Origin: Burkholderiales bacterium
GTDB taxonomy: Bacteria > Pseudomonadota > Gammaproteobacteria > Burkholderiales > Eutrophovitaceae
Length of the DNA stretch: 64,000 nucleotides
Direction: 5' to 3'
NCBI GenBank assembly: GCA_035560005.1
Contig: DATMAN010000101.1
Location: 146,989-210,988 of the forward strand
This document shows positions 55,058-63,569 of the stretch, in pieces (position 1 is the first letter of the stretch; each line of letters starts with the position of its first letter). The notes under the pieces are model-generated. The model was given only the letters and a program-made list of their open reading frames with translations, was not told where the DNA came from and did no database searches. The position numbers and the translations under genes were made by a program.

Positions 55058-55679
55058 GATTCAGGTGTTCGCCAAGGCGCCGATTCCCGGCCGGGTCAAG
55101 ACCCGGCTGGCTGTCCGTCTCGGCAGGCGCGGTGCGGCGCAGCTCCAATCGTGGTTGATCGAATGCGCCCTGCGGACGGCGGCCGCGGCCGGAATCGGCA
55201 CCTTGGAATTGTGGTGCACACCGAACTGCGAACATCCCTTTCTGCGCGATTGCGCGCGGCGTTACGCAGCGAAGCTGATCGAGCAAGGGTCCGGAGACCT
55301 CGGCAGCCGCATGCACCGCGCCTTGAAGGCGGCGATCGATGGTGGCGGAGCCGGTGTGCTGATCGGTTCAGACTGCCCGTCCCTCATGCCCGCCGATCTG
55401 CTCGCCGCGGCCGGCGCGCTCGAAGCGGGTTGCGACGTAGTGCTTTCGCCCGCGGAAGACGGCGGCTATGTGCTCGTCGCCGCGAGACGCGCGCCCCCAG
55501 CGCTGTTCGATGGCATCCAGTGGGGGGGACCGGCGGTGATGGCGCAAACGCGCGAACGGCTGCTTCGCCTCGGCCTGCGCTGGCGCGAGTTGGCGCCCCG
55601 CTGGGACGTCGACCGGCCGGAAGACTACGACCGGCTGCTGCGAGAAGGCTGGTTGCCCGACGCGGAGGTTGGAAGTTGA
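55047..55679 (+). CDS. DUF2064 glycosyltransferase, rSAM/arsenosugar-associated (TIGR04282-like)
   Basis: 210 residues. GTG 55047 overlaps the end of the preceding gene and gives the normal N-terminus VFAKAPIPGRVKTRLA; ATG-type starts upstream (55011) would extend it into that gene. Further signatures: LIGSDCPSLMPADLLAAA, LSPAEDGGYVLVAARR and WDVDRPEDYDRLLREG, the GTA-fold DUF2064 pattern. The DCPS and EDGGY segments are the nucleotide/metal sites. Probably acts together with the GT2 enzyme. 58 bases separate it from the next gene. Confidence 0.9.
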   Translation: MDLRIQVFAKAPIPGRVKTRLAVRLGRRGAAQLQSWLIECALRTAAAAGIGTLELWCTPNCEHPFLRDCARRYAAKLIEQGSGDLGSRMHRALKAAIDGGGAGVLIGSDCPSLMPADLLAAAGALEAGCDVVLSPAEDGGYVLVAARRAPPALFDGIQWGGPAVMAQTRERLLRLGLRWRELAPRWDVDRPEDYDRLLREGWLPDAEVGS

Positions 55680-55737
55680 AGGCGCGCGGCGTTGCCCGCG
55701 GCAAGGCGTGGCAGGCGCCGGCCCCGAGCGCCCGGCG

Positions 55738-56847
55738 ATGAAGCGCCTGCTCCTCATCGGCGGTGGACACAGCCACATCGAGGTATTGCGGCGCCTCGCC
55801 CTGCGTCCCGAAACCGCGGCCGAGACGGTATTGATCAGCACTCATTCCACCACCGTGTACTCGGGAATGCTGCCGGGCGCCATTTCCGGTCACTACCGGC
55901 TGGACGAGTGCCGGGTCGACCTCGCGAGGCTGGCGCGCCGGGCCGGAGCGCACTTCATCGAGGCGCGAGTCAATGGCTTGCACCTCGACGCCAAGCTGGC
56001 GTTCTGTGCCGACGGCCGCAGCCTCGCATACGACGTCGCCTCGATCGACATCGGTTCGCGCCCCGCCACGCTGGGCGTGCCCGGTGCCTCGCACAATGCG
56101 CTGGGCATCAAGCCGATCGAAACCTTCATGCAGCGCTGGGAGGACATCGTCGCGCATGCACGGGATCTGCCGATTGGCTATCGCCTGCTGGTCGTGGGTG
56201 CGGGGGCGGCAGGAGTCGAAGTGCTGCTGGCCATGCAGCATCGTCTGATCCGGGCCGGCGCGCGCGATCCGCGCTTCGGTCTGGCTACGGACAGTGCGCA
56301 GATTCTCCCTGCCCATGCGCCGCGCGCACAGCGCATCTTCACGCGCCTGTTGCGGGAACGTCAAGTCGACACCTATTGCGGAGAGCGGGTGGTTCGTGTG
56401 ATGCCGCGAGCGGTCTTGCTCGCCGACGGAAAGGAAATTCCGGCCGACCTGATCGTCTGGGCGGCGGGAGCGGCTGCGCCCCTGTGGCCCGGCGCGTGCG
56501 GGCTGGCGACCACTGCGCATGGATTCGTTCTGGTCAACTCATACCTGCAGTCGGTCAACCGGCCCGAAATCTTCGCCGCCGGGGACGTCGCGGAACTCCG
56601 TGGCAACCCGCGCCCCAAAGCCGGCGTGTACGCAGTGCGGCAAGGTCCCGCGCTCGCCGCAAATCTGCGCCGCGCGCTGAACGGTGCGCCGCTCGTGGTC
56701 TTTCATCCACAGCGCCGGGCGCTCGCGCTGATCAGCACCGGTGATCGCCACGCAGTCGCCTCGCGCGGCTGTCTGGCCGTCGAGGGCGCCGCATTGTGGC
56801 GCTGCAAGGACTGGATCGATCGGCGCTTCGTAGGCCGCTACGCGTAA
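55738..56847 (+). CDS. SelD-N-terminal-like FAD/NAD(P) oxidoreductase (NDH-2 family)
   Basis: 369 residues. FAD site LLLIGGGHSHIEVLRRLA, second dinucleotide site LLVVGAGAAGVEVLLAM and the closing FAD segment RPEIFAAGDVAELRG. The H-S-H after the glycine triplet and the motif VYSGMLPGAISGHYRLDE mark the subfamily (TIGR03169) that is fused to selenide water dikinase in some bacteria. Here it is a free protein and selD is not present in the window. It lacks the disulfide cysteine pair of the Lpd/MerA class. Probably feeds electrons to the arsenosugar or a related pathway; inference from context. Confidence 0.82.
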   Translation: MKRLLLIGGGHSHIEVLRRLALRPETAAETVLISTHSTTVYSGMLPGAISGHYRLDECRVDLARLARRAGAHFIEARVNGLHLDAKLAFCADGRSLAYDVASIDIGSRPATLGVPGASHNALGIKPIETFMQRWEDIVAHARDLPIGYRLLVVGAGAAGVEVLLAMQHRLIRAGARDPRFGLATDSAQILPAHAPRAQRIFTRLLRERQVDTYCGERVVRVMPRAVLLADGKEIPADLIVWAAGAAAPLWPGACGLATTAHGFVLVNSYLQSVNRPEIFAAGDVAELRGNPRPKAGVYAVRQGPALAANLRRALNGAPLVVFHPQRRALALISTGDRHAVASRGCLAVEGAALWRCKDWIDRRFVGRYA

Positions 56848-56879
56848 TGCCGGGGCCAAGCCCCGGCGCACCGTGACGG

Positions 56880-57866
56880 CTACAGTCCGAGCAGATTGAG
56901 CGGCGATCCACCGGACCCGGTTGCGGTCGTGCCTCCGAGAGCACCGGTCGATCCACCGAGCCACTCCGTCGCCGTGTCCAGCACGCTGCCGGTCGTTGCG
57001 CCCAGTGCATCAACCGTCCCGCCGAGAACGCCACCCGCGGTGGCGGTCAGGTCCTGCACCGGCCCATCCAGCGCGGTGCCGCCCAGCAACTGGCCGGATA
57101 AGTCCTGGACGGTGCCGGTCAGCGCGTCGGTTGCAGTGCCGAGCGTTCCAAATAGTGCCTCATGGGTCGCGCCCAGCAATCCGCCGGTGCCGTCCACGAG
57201 ATCCGGGGAAATCGGCGACAAGGCGGAAAGCCCCAGCGGACTGATTGGCGAAGTAGGCGGCGGGGGCGACAGCAGGGTTTGGTTGGCAGCCAGCGTAGGC
57301 CTGGTTTTCCAATCGACAACCAGGTAGCTTTGGCCGGCCGAAACCGGCAGGCAGCCGCCACCGTTGCACACCTCGATCTCGCCCTCGGCGACCGTACCGG
57401 CCAAGGACCCGTTCAATTGCATCGTGTATTCGGTCCCGCGGATGCCGATCGTGGCCACGACGGTGGTCATGAGGTAGGCCTTGCGATTGACCTTGGCGAT
57501 GCGGCCGGTGATCGTGCGCAATGCCCCCTTGAGCAGCGTGAAGAAGCTGCGTTCGGTTCCGTCAGCGACACTGTCCCATCTGTATTCGTCGATGCGAAAC
57601 ACGGTGCGCTCGTACAACGACACATAGCCGCCGTCGGTAAAGCGAAGCTGGGCGCGACCTTCGTTCGTGTTGATCGTGTCTCCGGCCTCAACTGTCATGC
57701 CCTTGCCCAGCGGGCGAATCGAACCATCGGCCGATTCCGCGCTCACCATGCCCATCGCGAATTCCACGCGCGCGGCAGGCGCAGCCATCGCCTGCAGCGA
57801 ACAAAGCAGCAGAGCCGCGATCAGCGGCCGGTACAAGAGAAAAGCGCGCTTGACGTTCGGCTCCAC
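56880..57866 (-). CDS. FecR-domain secreted protein with repetitive Gly/Thr/Leu tail
   Basis: 328 residues from GTG 57866 behind GAGG. Signal peptide ends LQAMAAPAA. The FecR domain (about 30-170) has VEFAMGMVSAESADGSIRPL, TVEAGDTINTNEGRAQLRFTDGG and IGIRGTEYTMQL. The last 125 residues are a low-complexity chain of loose repeats around GGTxxLGATTGSVLDTATEWL and Thr/Gly/Leu, with no charge. There is no FecI sigma factor, TonB receptor or membrane anchor next to it, so this is not a classical iron-signalling FecR. Probably a periplasmic or surface protein. Confidence 0.75.
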   Translation of the reverse strand: MEPNVKRAFLLYRPLIAALLLCSLQAMAAPAARVEFAMGMVSAESADGSIRPLGKGMTVEAGDTINTNEGRAQLRFTDGGYVSLYERTVFRIDEYRWDSVADGTERSFFTLLKGALRTITGRIAKVNRKAYLMTTVVATIGIRGTEYTMQLNGSLAGTVAEGEIEVCNGGGCLPVSAGQSYLVVDWKTRPTLAANQTLLSPPPPTSPISPLGLSALSPISPDLVDGTGGLLGATHEALFGTLGTATDALTGTVQDLSGQLLGGTALDGPVQDLTATAGGVLGGTVDALGATTGSVLDTATEWLGGSTGALGGTTATGSGGSPLNLLGL

Positions 57867-58229
57867 GGAGGTTTCCTCAATGGTTCCAGCGATCGAAAAA
57901 GGTGCGCTCGGGTCCCAGACGAGGCCTTCTCGGACCCCGACCTCCCTTGCTGTGAGACAGCCGAGCGCACCCCGATCACGGCAAGCCGCGTACCACACGC
58001 GGCTGACGAAACCCGCTACAAGGGAAAAACGCCGAGGACAGCGAGGGTTTCACGCAACCCGGCCCGCGTTGCCGAAAGATCGACAGCGCCGGCTGTCGGC
58101 GTGCCGACGCGGCGCACTGCCGTCCGTAGTCAGAAGGCGACACTCGCATTTGTCGCGGGCTTCAGACCGGTTCAAGGGCTTCGCGAGCAACGCGAACCCA
58201 GGAGTCGGGGCAACCGATATCCCGGCCGG
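57867..58229. other. Leader region upstream of the FecR gene, no gene
   Basis: Contains a perfect 7-bp hairpin GCCGCGT-ACCAC-ACGCGGC (57985-58003) and a nearby GAAACCC/GGGTTTC inverted repeat (58008-58014 and 58045-58051). Open frames here continue the FecR frame but have no ribosome site. I see no gene. Confidence 0.45.
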
Positions 58230-58748
58230 TCAGTCGTCGGAGCCGACCACGAGGGTGGGCCACACGACGTAGCCGAGAAGATCGTCGGGCTCGATCAGCA
58301 CGACCGCCTTCTGCCGCAATTCCCGCGACGATGGGGTGGCGCCACGCCGCAGATAACGCTGCACGACCTCGATCGGATTGCCGCCCGGCTCCCCGGCCAG
58401 GGAGCGGCCGGTCAGACTGATGCGCCGCCCTTCGTAGGCTGGCGAAGCGGGATCGCGGCCGAATTTGGATCGGCCCAAGTCCCGGTGGGTGACCAGGTGA
58501 TAGGGGAAAGGCGCTTCAGGGTGCTCGGCGTAGAACGTCCACACTTCGAAGTCCTTGACTCCGGAAGTGCCGTTGATGAAATGCAGGGCAGCACCCCCGC
58601 AAAGCGCGGCACAGAGCACGCGCCTGCGATACAGCAATGCCCATTCGGGGTGGCGTGCGAAGAGATCCGCGCGCTCCTCCCGGGCGATGCGCGCGAGCTT
58701 CCTGAGATCGACCCTCGTGATCGGGGCGAAGGAACGGTCCGGTACCAC
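58230..58748 (-). CDS. Conserved protein of unknown function downstream of a HiPIP gene
   Basis: 172 residues from GTG 58748; GTG 58794 would overlap the HiPIP gene. The protein is soluble with a helical N-terminus (DLRKLARIAREERADLFA) and a striking central stretch HFINGTSGVKDFEVWTFYAE followed by PYHLVTHRDLGRSKFGRDP. That central stretch recurs in unannotated bacterial proteins I recall, but I know no function for it. It follows the HiPIP stop by 20 bases or overlaps it, so they are probably co-translated. It might handle the redox partner of the HiPIP; not shown. Confidence 0.7.
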   Translation of the reverse strand: MVPDRSFAPITRVDLRKLARIAREERADLFARHPEWALLYRRRVLCAALCGGAALHFINGTSGVKDFEVWTFYAEHPEAPFPYHLVTHRDLGRSKFGRDPASPAYEGRRISLTGRSLAGEPGGNPIEVVQRYLRRGATPSSRELRQKAVVLIEPDDLLGYVVWPTLVVGSDD

Positions 58749-58768
58749 GCCGGCGTTCGGCTCGCCGA

Positions 58769-59050
58769 CTAACCCATCGTGTTCGGCACCCACTGCGTGC
58801 ACCACCCGTTCGGGCTCACCGCACCGTCGAGGATGACGCACACGCCATCGCCCTGGTAGAGCACGCACTTGGCGCAGTTCCGCCCCAGGTATGGCTCGTT
58901 CTGGTAGCGCACCTCCTCGCGCGTGCGCTTGCGCAGTCCTGGCAGCGGCTTGGTCTGCGCCCGCGCCCGGCCCGCAATGCCGCCTGCGCACGCCGCGGCG
59001 ACCAAGAGAAAGCGCCGCCGCGAAAAGCCTTGTTCTCCGTGCCCGTTCAT
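58769..59050 (-). CDS. Tat-exported high-potential iron-sulfur protein
   Basis: 93 residues. GGAGGGAGAA precedes the ATG. The Tat signal has SRRRFLL at residues 10-16 and a hydrophobic stretch ending GRARAQ. Mature cysteines C59, C62, C71 and C84 in GRNCAKCVLY, GVCVIL and NGWCTQW match the HiPIP cluster pattern (C-x2-C-x8-C-x12-C). It carries one [4Fe-4S] cluster at high potential in the periplasm. HiPIPs often donate electrons to reaction centres or terminal oxidases; no such partner is nearby. A protein of unknown function follows on the same strand. Confidence 0.88.
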   Translation of the reverse strand: MNGHGEQGFSRRRFLLVAAACAGGIAGRARAQTKPLPGLRKRTREEVRYQNEPYLGRNCAKCVLYQGDGVCVILDGAVSPNGWCTQWVPNTMG

Positions 59051-59161
59051 CCAGTTCTCCCTCCGGTCCGATATCGCTGCACGGATTATAGTTGCCCGCA
59101 GCGGGAGACCGCCTCCGGAACCGAGGAGCCGGCGATCGTCGACCGGCAGCATGCGCGACGA

Positions 59162-60307
59162 TCAGAGAGCGTAACGCTTTAGCGTGTCGCGCCGTATCTC
59201 GATCCCCAGCCCCGGCGCGGACGGGATATCCACCCATCCCTCGGACAGCTCCGTCGGCCGGGATGTGAGTTCTCGACGGAACGGGTGCGCTGAGCGGTCG
59301 TATTCGAGGATCGGTTCGCGCGCGAACAGGGAATGATGGACGACCGGCAATGCGGCGATCAATTGCAGGGAAGCCGCTTGCGCCACGGCAGAACCCCAGA
59401 CATGAGGGTTGACTTCAATGCCGTAGGCCTGGGCCAGTGCAACGATGTGCCTGCACGCCGTGAACCCGCCGCAGGAGCCGATATCGGGTTGGACGATATC
59501 CACCGCCCGGGCACCGAGCAGCTCGCGAAACCCGTACAGGCTGTGCTCGTTCTCGCCCCCGGCGATCGGAACCCGAAGCTTGGCGCGCAGTTCGCAATAA
59601 CCGGCGATGTCTTCGGGGACGACCGGCTCTTCGTACCATCGCAGAGCGTAGTCTTCCAGCGCGTAACCCAGGCGCAAGGCCTCGGCCCTGCCGTAGGCGT
59701 GATTCGTGTCCACCATCAGCGTCACGGCGCTGCTGCCCAAGGCAGCGCGAATTTCACGCATCACGGCGATGTCGTCGTCCACCCCGTAACCGAGCTTGAC
59801 CTTCATCGCCCGAAATCCGGCGCTGAAATGCATCGCCGCTTCCTCTGCGAGCCGCGCACCCTCGCCCTGACCCTTCTTGCGATAGAACCCCGTTGCGTAG
59901 GGCTGGACCCGATGGCGAAACGCGCCGCCCAGCAGACTGTAAATGGGCACCTCGTGGTACTGGCCCGCGATGTCCCAGAAAGCGATGTCCAGCGCGCTGA
60001 TGGCCGCCAGCACCGATCCCTTGCGTCCGTAATCACGCGTCGCGTGGTACATGCGGTGCCACAAGACCTCCGTGTCCCGGGGATCTGCGCCCAGGACCAG
60101 AGGCTTGAGGGCCCTGTCTATCGTGGCCGCCGCGATTTCGGGTGGCTCCAGGCCCTGCGCAAAGGCTTCACCCCAGCCGATGATGCCCGCGTCGGTGGAC
60201 ACCTCCACGAGCGTGGCCGAACGATGCGTGACCCAACCCTGGGAAAAGGCGAACGGCTCGCTTAACGGGCTCCTCAAGACGTGAACCTGGATATCCGTGA
60301 TTCTCAT
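59162..60307 (-). CDS. Enolase-superfamily dehydratase/racemase (mandelate racemase/MLE group)
   Basis: 381 residues. The capping domain is followed by a TIM barrel with RAMKVKLGYGVDDD (the KxK base), the metal ligands in LMVDTNHAYG, RWYEEPVVPEDIAGY and IAGGENEHSLYG, and the second-side histidine in GIEVNPHVWGSAVAQ. This is the MR subgroup layout (Lys-x-Lys and His on opposite faces), as in sugar acid dehydratases. It is cytoplasmic. The exact acid sugar is unknown. Divergent from the UspA gene. Confidence 0.9.
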   Translation of the reverse strand: MRITDIQVHVLRSPLSEPFAFSQGWVTHRSATLVEVSTDAGIIGWGEAFAQGLEPPEIAAATIDRALKPLVLGADPRDTEVLWHRMYHATRDYGRKGSVLAAISALDIAFWDIAGQYHEVPIYSLLGGAFRHRVQPYATGFYRKKGQGEGARLAEEAAMHFSAGFRAMKVKLGYGVDDDIAVMREIRAALGSSAVTLMVDTNHAYGRAEALRLGYALEDYALRWYEEPVVPEDIAGYCELRAKLRVPIAGGENEHSLYGFRELLGARAVDIVQPDIGSCGGFTACRHIVALAQAYGIEVNPHVWGSAVAQAASLQLIAALPVVHHSLFAREPILEYDRSAHPFRRELTSRPTELSEGWVDIPSAPGLGIEIRRDTLKRYAL

Positions 60308-60411
60308 CGCCGGACTGTGGTATCAAGATAAGAAGACAGCGGCCGAATCATACCGAGGGGCGGGACCTCGGTCGCCTTTTCGGAGGCAGGTTAGCGCACG
60401 GAGGAGGAGCC

Positions 60412-60852
60412 ATGTACCGGAAGATCCTGATCCCGACCGACGGGTCGGAATTGTGTCGCACTGCGGCAGTCAAGGGAATCGAGCTGGCTCGCGGACTCGG
60501 GGCCCAGGTCGTCGCCTTTCACGCGATCCCTGCGACCTCGTACATGCTCTATACGGAGTCCGGGCCCAGCGATCTGATGGTCGAGCAATTCGAGAAAGAG
60601 GCGCGCGCGCGGGGCGAGCGCCTGACCAAGGAAGTCGCCGATCTTGCCGCCGCCCAAGGAGTGCCCTGCGAGACCCTGTGCCTGGTGAACGATCATCCGT
60701 GGGAGGGCATTATCGAAGCCGCCAATACGAGAGGCTGCGACCTGATCTTCATGGCATCTCACGGCCGGCGCGGCCTCTCGGCGCTGTTGCTCGGCAGCGA
60801 GACGATGAAGGTGCTGACCCATACCAAGGTCCCGGTGCTGGTCTATCGCTGA
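60412..60852 (+). CDS. Universal stress protein (UspA family)
   Basis: 146 residues, one Usp domain. The start MYRKILIPTDGSELCRTA and the end KVLTHTKVPVLVYR are classic. The ATP-binding loop reads ASHG-x9-GS (ASHGRRGLSALLLGSETM), so the first glycine of the G-x2-G-x9-GS motif is alanine, as in several ATP-binding members. GGAGGAG lies before the ATG. Likely stress-responsive, stand-alone. Confidence 0.92.
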   Translation: MYRKILIPTDGSELCRTAAVKGIELARGLGAQVVAFHAIPATSYMLYTESGPSDLMVEQFEKEARARGERLTKEVADLAAAQGVPCETLCLVNDHPWEGIIEAANTRGCDLIFMASHGRRGLSALLLGSETMKVLTHTKVPVLVYR

Positions 60853-60921
60853 ACCCGCATCGGGCAGACGGGGTCTCGGGCAGGCGGCCGGCTCGCCAAA
60901 GCCCCGCGCAACCGTTCTGCC

Positions 60922-60962
60922 AAAAAGCGAAGAGCACGCGGCCCAGAAGCGGCCGAGTGCTC
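60922..60962 (-). terminator. Rho-independent terminator of tRNA-Thr
   Basis: On the minus strand, GAGCAC...GTGCTC (60932-60962) with inner CGGCC/GGCCG pairing and one mismatch forms a strong stem, followed by CTTTTTGG (T tract at 60922-60926). It lies just past the tRNA 3' end. Confidence 0.75.
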
Positions 60963-60978
60963 CCGATGTTCATGACCA

Positions 60979-61054
<76 letters not shown>

Positions 61055-61067
61055 CCGAAGGCGGCGG

Positions 61068-61097
61068 ATTATACGCGCTGGCGTCGCGGCCTCGCAA
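61068..61097 (-). promoter_or_regulatory. sigma70 promoter of tRNA-Thr
   Basis: Perfect -10 TATAAT (61068-61073) and -35 TTGCGA (61092-61097, four of six consensus) with an 18-base spacer. The predicted start lies a few bases before the tRNA 5' end at 61054, which supports the call. Confidence 0.75.
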
Positions 61098-61494
61098 TCG
61101 CCGGCGCCCGATCCGGATTGGGACCACTGGCACTGCGCTCGTCTTCGCGCGATCCTGCAGCCAGGTTCTCTTCGTCGCCTCGCGGCGCGCGACAACGTAC
61201 CGATCGGCTTGCGTGCGCACGCCCGGATGACGCGGCATACGAGGCGTCGGCGCGCATTTCGTCACTCGCGCCACGCAGCAAGAACACACACCCGACAGCG
61301 CACTTCGATGCGGTGCCAAATGACAGCCCACGTCAGCGGAAAACACAATCAAATCCGCGATCGGGCATGGCGTGACGCAGTTCGGCAGAAGCACAGACGC
61401 ATCTGGGCAGTCGGAATGGATATTGCACCTCGAAAGCCTGATCACAACGCGCGCCTGCTTGTGAACAGCTTGTCTTCAGCGAGGGAGATTTTCC
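61098..61494. other. Spacer between tRNA-Thr and the PPC-domain gene
   Basis: About 400 bases with no ORF that has a ribosome site, no tRNA and no strong hairpin. The plus-strand promoter of the next gene should lie here but I cannot place it. Confidence 0.4.
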
Positions 61495-62520
61495 ATGACT
61501 GCCCCATTCAAGACGCAACTCAAGGCCCCCCTTCTGGGTGCCGCGATCGCCTCTTTGCTCAGCGCGAGTGCCGCGGCGATCGCACAATCCGAAGTCGAGC
61601 CAAACGACACCAAGGACCAGGCTCAAGTGCTTGTCATTCCGTCCAGCAGCGTCAGCGTGACCGGAATGATCGGCAGCAGTTCGGGTGGCATGACCACCGA
61701 TTTCGATTTGTATGCGTTCAACGCCAAGAACGGCGACGTTCCGGTCATCACCATCGTATCGGACGCAGCGTGGGACACCTATTTGGTGCTCTACAGCGCT
61801 ACCGGCGAGAAACTGGTCGAGAACGATGACGCGGTCACGATGAATCCCGGCAGCAGCTCGCCCTTCGATTCTCGCATCGAGAGCTTCAGAATCGATGCCG
61901 ATGGGACCTATTACGTGGGGGTCACGCCCGTGCCTCGCTATCCGGGCCCGAACTTTTCCATCATCAACACTTCGCCGACCAACGGTGGCGCGTACACGCT
62001 GACGATCGAGGGGGTCACGCCGACGGAACCGTCGCCGGGGCCCGACCCGACACCGCAACCTCCTCCGCCGACCACGACGCCGGGCGGAGATGCGCGAGTG
62101 GTCACCATCAAGGTCAGACACCGGCACTGGGACGACGACGAGCCTGAGAACCGCGTCTATCGCAGAATCATCCCGGTGGCGGTTCTGTCGGCGCACGACT
62201 TCAACGCCTTCTCGAAGATCGACCGCCACAGCCTGACATTCGGCGCGACCGGCACCGAAGACAGTCTGGCGCGTTGCCGCAAGCGCCCCAAGGACGTCAA
62301 CCATGATGGCCTTCCCGACCTGGTGTGTTTCTTCAAGACCGAGCAAACCGGATTCGGCGTGGGTGACGCCCAGGGCTTCCTCAACGGCGCCACCAAGGAC
62401 GGCGAGAAAATCACCGGCTCGGCTTCGCTCAAGGTCTATCAACTGCCGAAGAAGAAGCACGAAGGCTGGCATAAGCGCCATAAAGTCGATCCCTACACCG
62501 GCAAGCCGCGGTGGCGATAG
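61495..62520 (+). CDS. Secreted protein with PPC domain and C-terminal DVNxDGLPDLV domain
   Basis: 341 residues. GAGGGAG precedes the ATG. Signal peptide ends SAAAIA before QSEVEPNDT. Residues 35-170 are a pre-peptidase C-terminal (PPC) beta sandwich (EVEPNDTKDQAQVL, FDLYAFNAKNGD, YYVGVTP). A Pro/Thr linker follows (PSPGPDPTPQPPPPTTTP). The last 140 residues hold a recurrent unnamed secreted domain, IPVAVLSAHDFNAFSKIDRH then LTFGATG and DVNHDGLPDLVCFF, with an EF-like acidic loop likely to bind calcium. No protease domain is present, so it is probably a surface or matrix protein. Confidence 0.8.
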   Translation: MTAPFKTQLKAPLLGAAIASLLSASAAAIAQSEVEPNDTKDQAQVLVIPSSSVSVTGMIGSSSGGMTTDFDLYAFNAKNGDVPVITIVSDAAWDTYLVLYSATGEKLVENDDAVTMNPGSSSPFDSRIESFRIDADGTYYVGVTPVPRYPGPNFSIINTSPTNGGAYTLTIEGVTPTEPSPGPDPTPQPPPPTTTPGGDARVVTIKVRHRHWDDDEPENRVYRRIIPVAVLSAHDFNAFSKIDRHSLTFGATGTEDSLARCRKRPKDVNHDGLPDLVCFFKTEQTGFGVGDAQGFLNGATKDGEKITGSASLKVYQLPKKKHEGWHKRHKVDPYTGKPRWR

Positions 62521-62581
62521 ACCAAACCGCGCGAGGCAGTCCGAAGTGGACTGAGAAGCGCAGTCCGACAGCAAGCACCGC

Positions 62582-62610
62582 AGTCCCCGCCAATGGCGGG
62601 GACTTTTTTT
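62582..62610 (+). terminator. Rho-independent terminator after the PPC-domain gene
   Basis: A perfect 10-bp stem, AGTCCCCGCC (62582-62591) and GGCGGGGACT (62595-62604), loop AAT, followed by seven Ts. Confidence 0.9.
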
Positions 62611-62624
62611 GCATCGCCCGCGCG

Positions 62625-63407
62625 CTAACGATTCCGGAATGCCGGCTTGCGCTTCTCCACGAAAGCCGCCATGCCTTCCTTCTGATCCTCTGTCGCGAAA
62701 GCGGAATGGAACAACCGGCGCTCGAAGCGCACGCCTTCGGAGAGCGTGGTTTCGAACGCCCGGTTCACCGCCTCCTTGGCCATCATGACGATCGGGAGCG
62801 AAAGTTCACAGATCTTCTCGGCCGCCTTCATCGCCTCGTTCATCAGTTCCGAGAGCGGAACGACCCGCGACACCAGCCCGCAGCGCTCCGCCTCCTGCGC
62901 ATCCATCATCCGCGCCTGGCCGAGCAAGACCATCTCCATGGCCTTCGATTTGCCCACGAAACGCGGCAATCGCTGCGTGCCGCCCGCGCCGGGCAGAATT
63001 CCCAGATTGATCTCCGGCTGGCCGAACCTCGCATTGTCCGCGGCCAGAATGAAATCGCACATCATGGCCAGCTCGCAGCCACCGCCAAGTGCGTAGCCCG
63101 CGACCGCCGCGATCACCGGCTTTCGGCAGCGCGTGACGCGCTCCCATTCGGCGGTGATGAAGTCGGACTTGTAGACGTCCATGTAGGACTTGTCCTTCAT
63201 CGCCTTGATGTCGGCACCCGCGGCGAACGCTTTTTCGTTGCCGGTAATGATGATGCAGCCGATATTCTCGTCTGCCTCCAACGAGTCCAGCGCGTGGCCG
63301 AGCTCGTTCATCAACTCGGGCGACAAGGCATTGAGCGCTTTCGGGCGGTTCAGCGTGATGACGCCCACGCGCCCGCGTGTTTGCACGATGATGTGTTCGT
63401 ACGGCAT
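62625..63407 (-). CDS. Enoyl-CoA hydratase
   Basis: 260 residues, the typical length. CoA and oxyanion segments are [36 protein letters not shown] and [17 protein letters not shown], and the two catalytic glutamates fall in GGGCELAMM and [17 protein letters not shown]. It hydrates trans-2-enoyl-CoA in fatty acid oxidation or an aromatic/isoprenoid route. The C-terminal tail is [13 protein letters not shown], normal for this family. It stands alone. Followed by the PPC terminator in the opposite direction. Confidence 0.95.
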   Translation of the reverse strand: MPYEHIIVQTRGRVGVITLNRPKALNALSPELMNELGHALDSLEADENIGCIIITGNEKAFAAGADIKAMKDKSYMDVYKSDFITAEWERVTRCRKPVIAAVAGYALGGGCELAMMCDFILAADNARFGQPEINLGILPGAGGTQRLPRFVGKSKAMEMVLLGQARMMDAQEAERCGLVSRVVPLSELMNEAMKAAEKICELSLPIVMMAKEAVNRAFETTLSEGVRFERRLFHSAFATEDQKEGMAAFVEKRKPAFRNR

Positions 63408-63569
63408 TGGACAAGTCCTCGCTCAGGATGGTCGATCGGCTCGAAAGTTTCTGCGCGACATCGAGAATACCGGTGATGCCCGGCACTACACCCGGATCGA
63501 CGCAATCCCGGGGTGCGCCCGTCGAGGCCGGCGCCGCGTCGGCACGCCCTGCCGGCGAGCAGGAATGCG

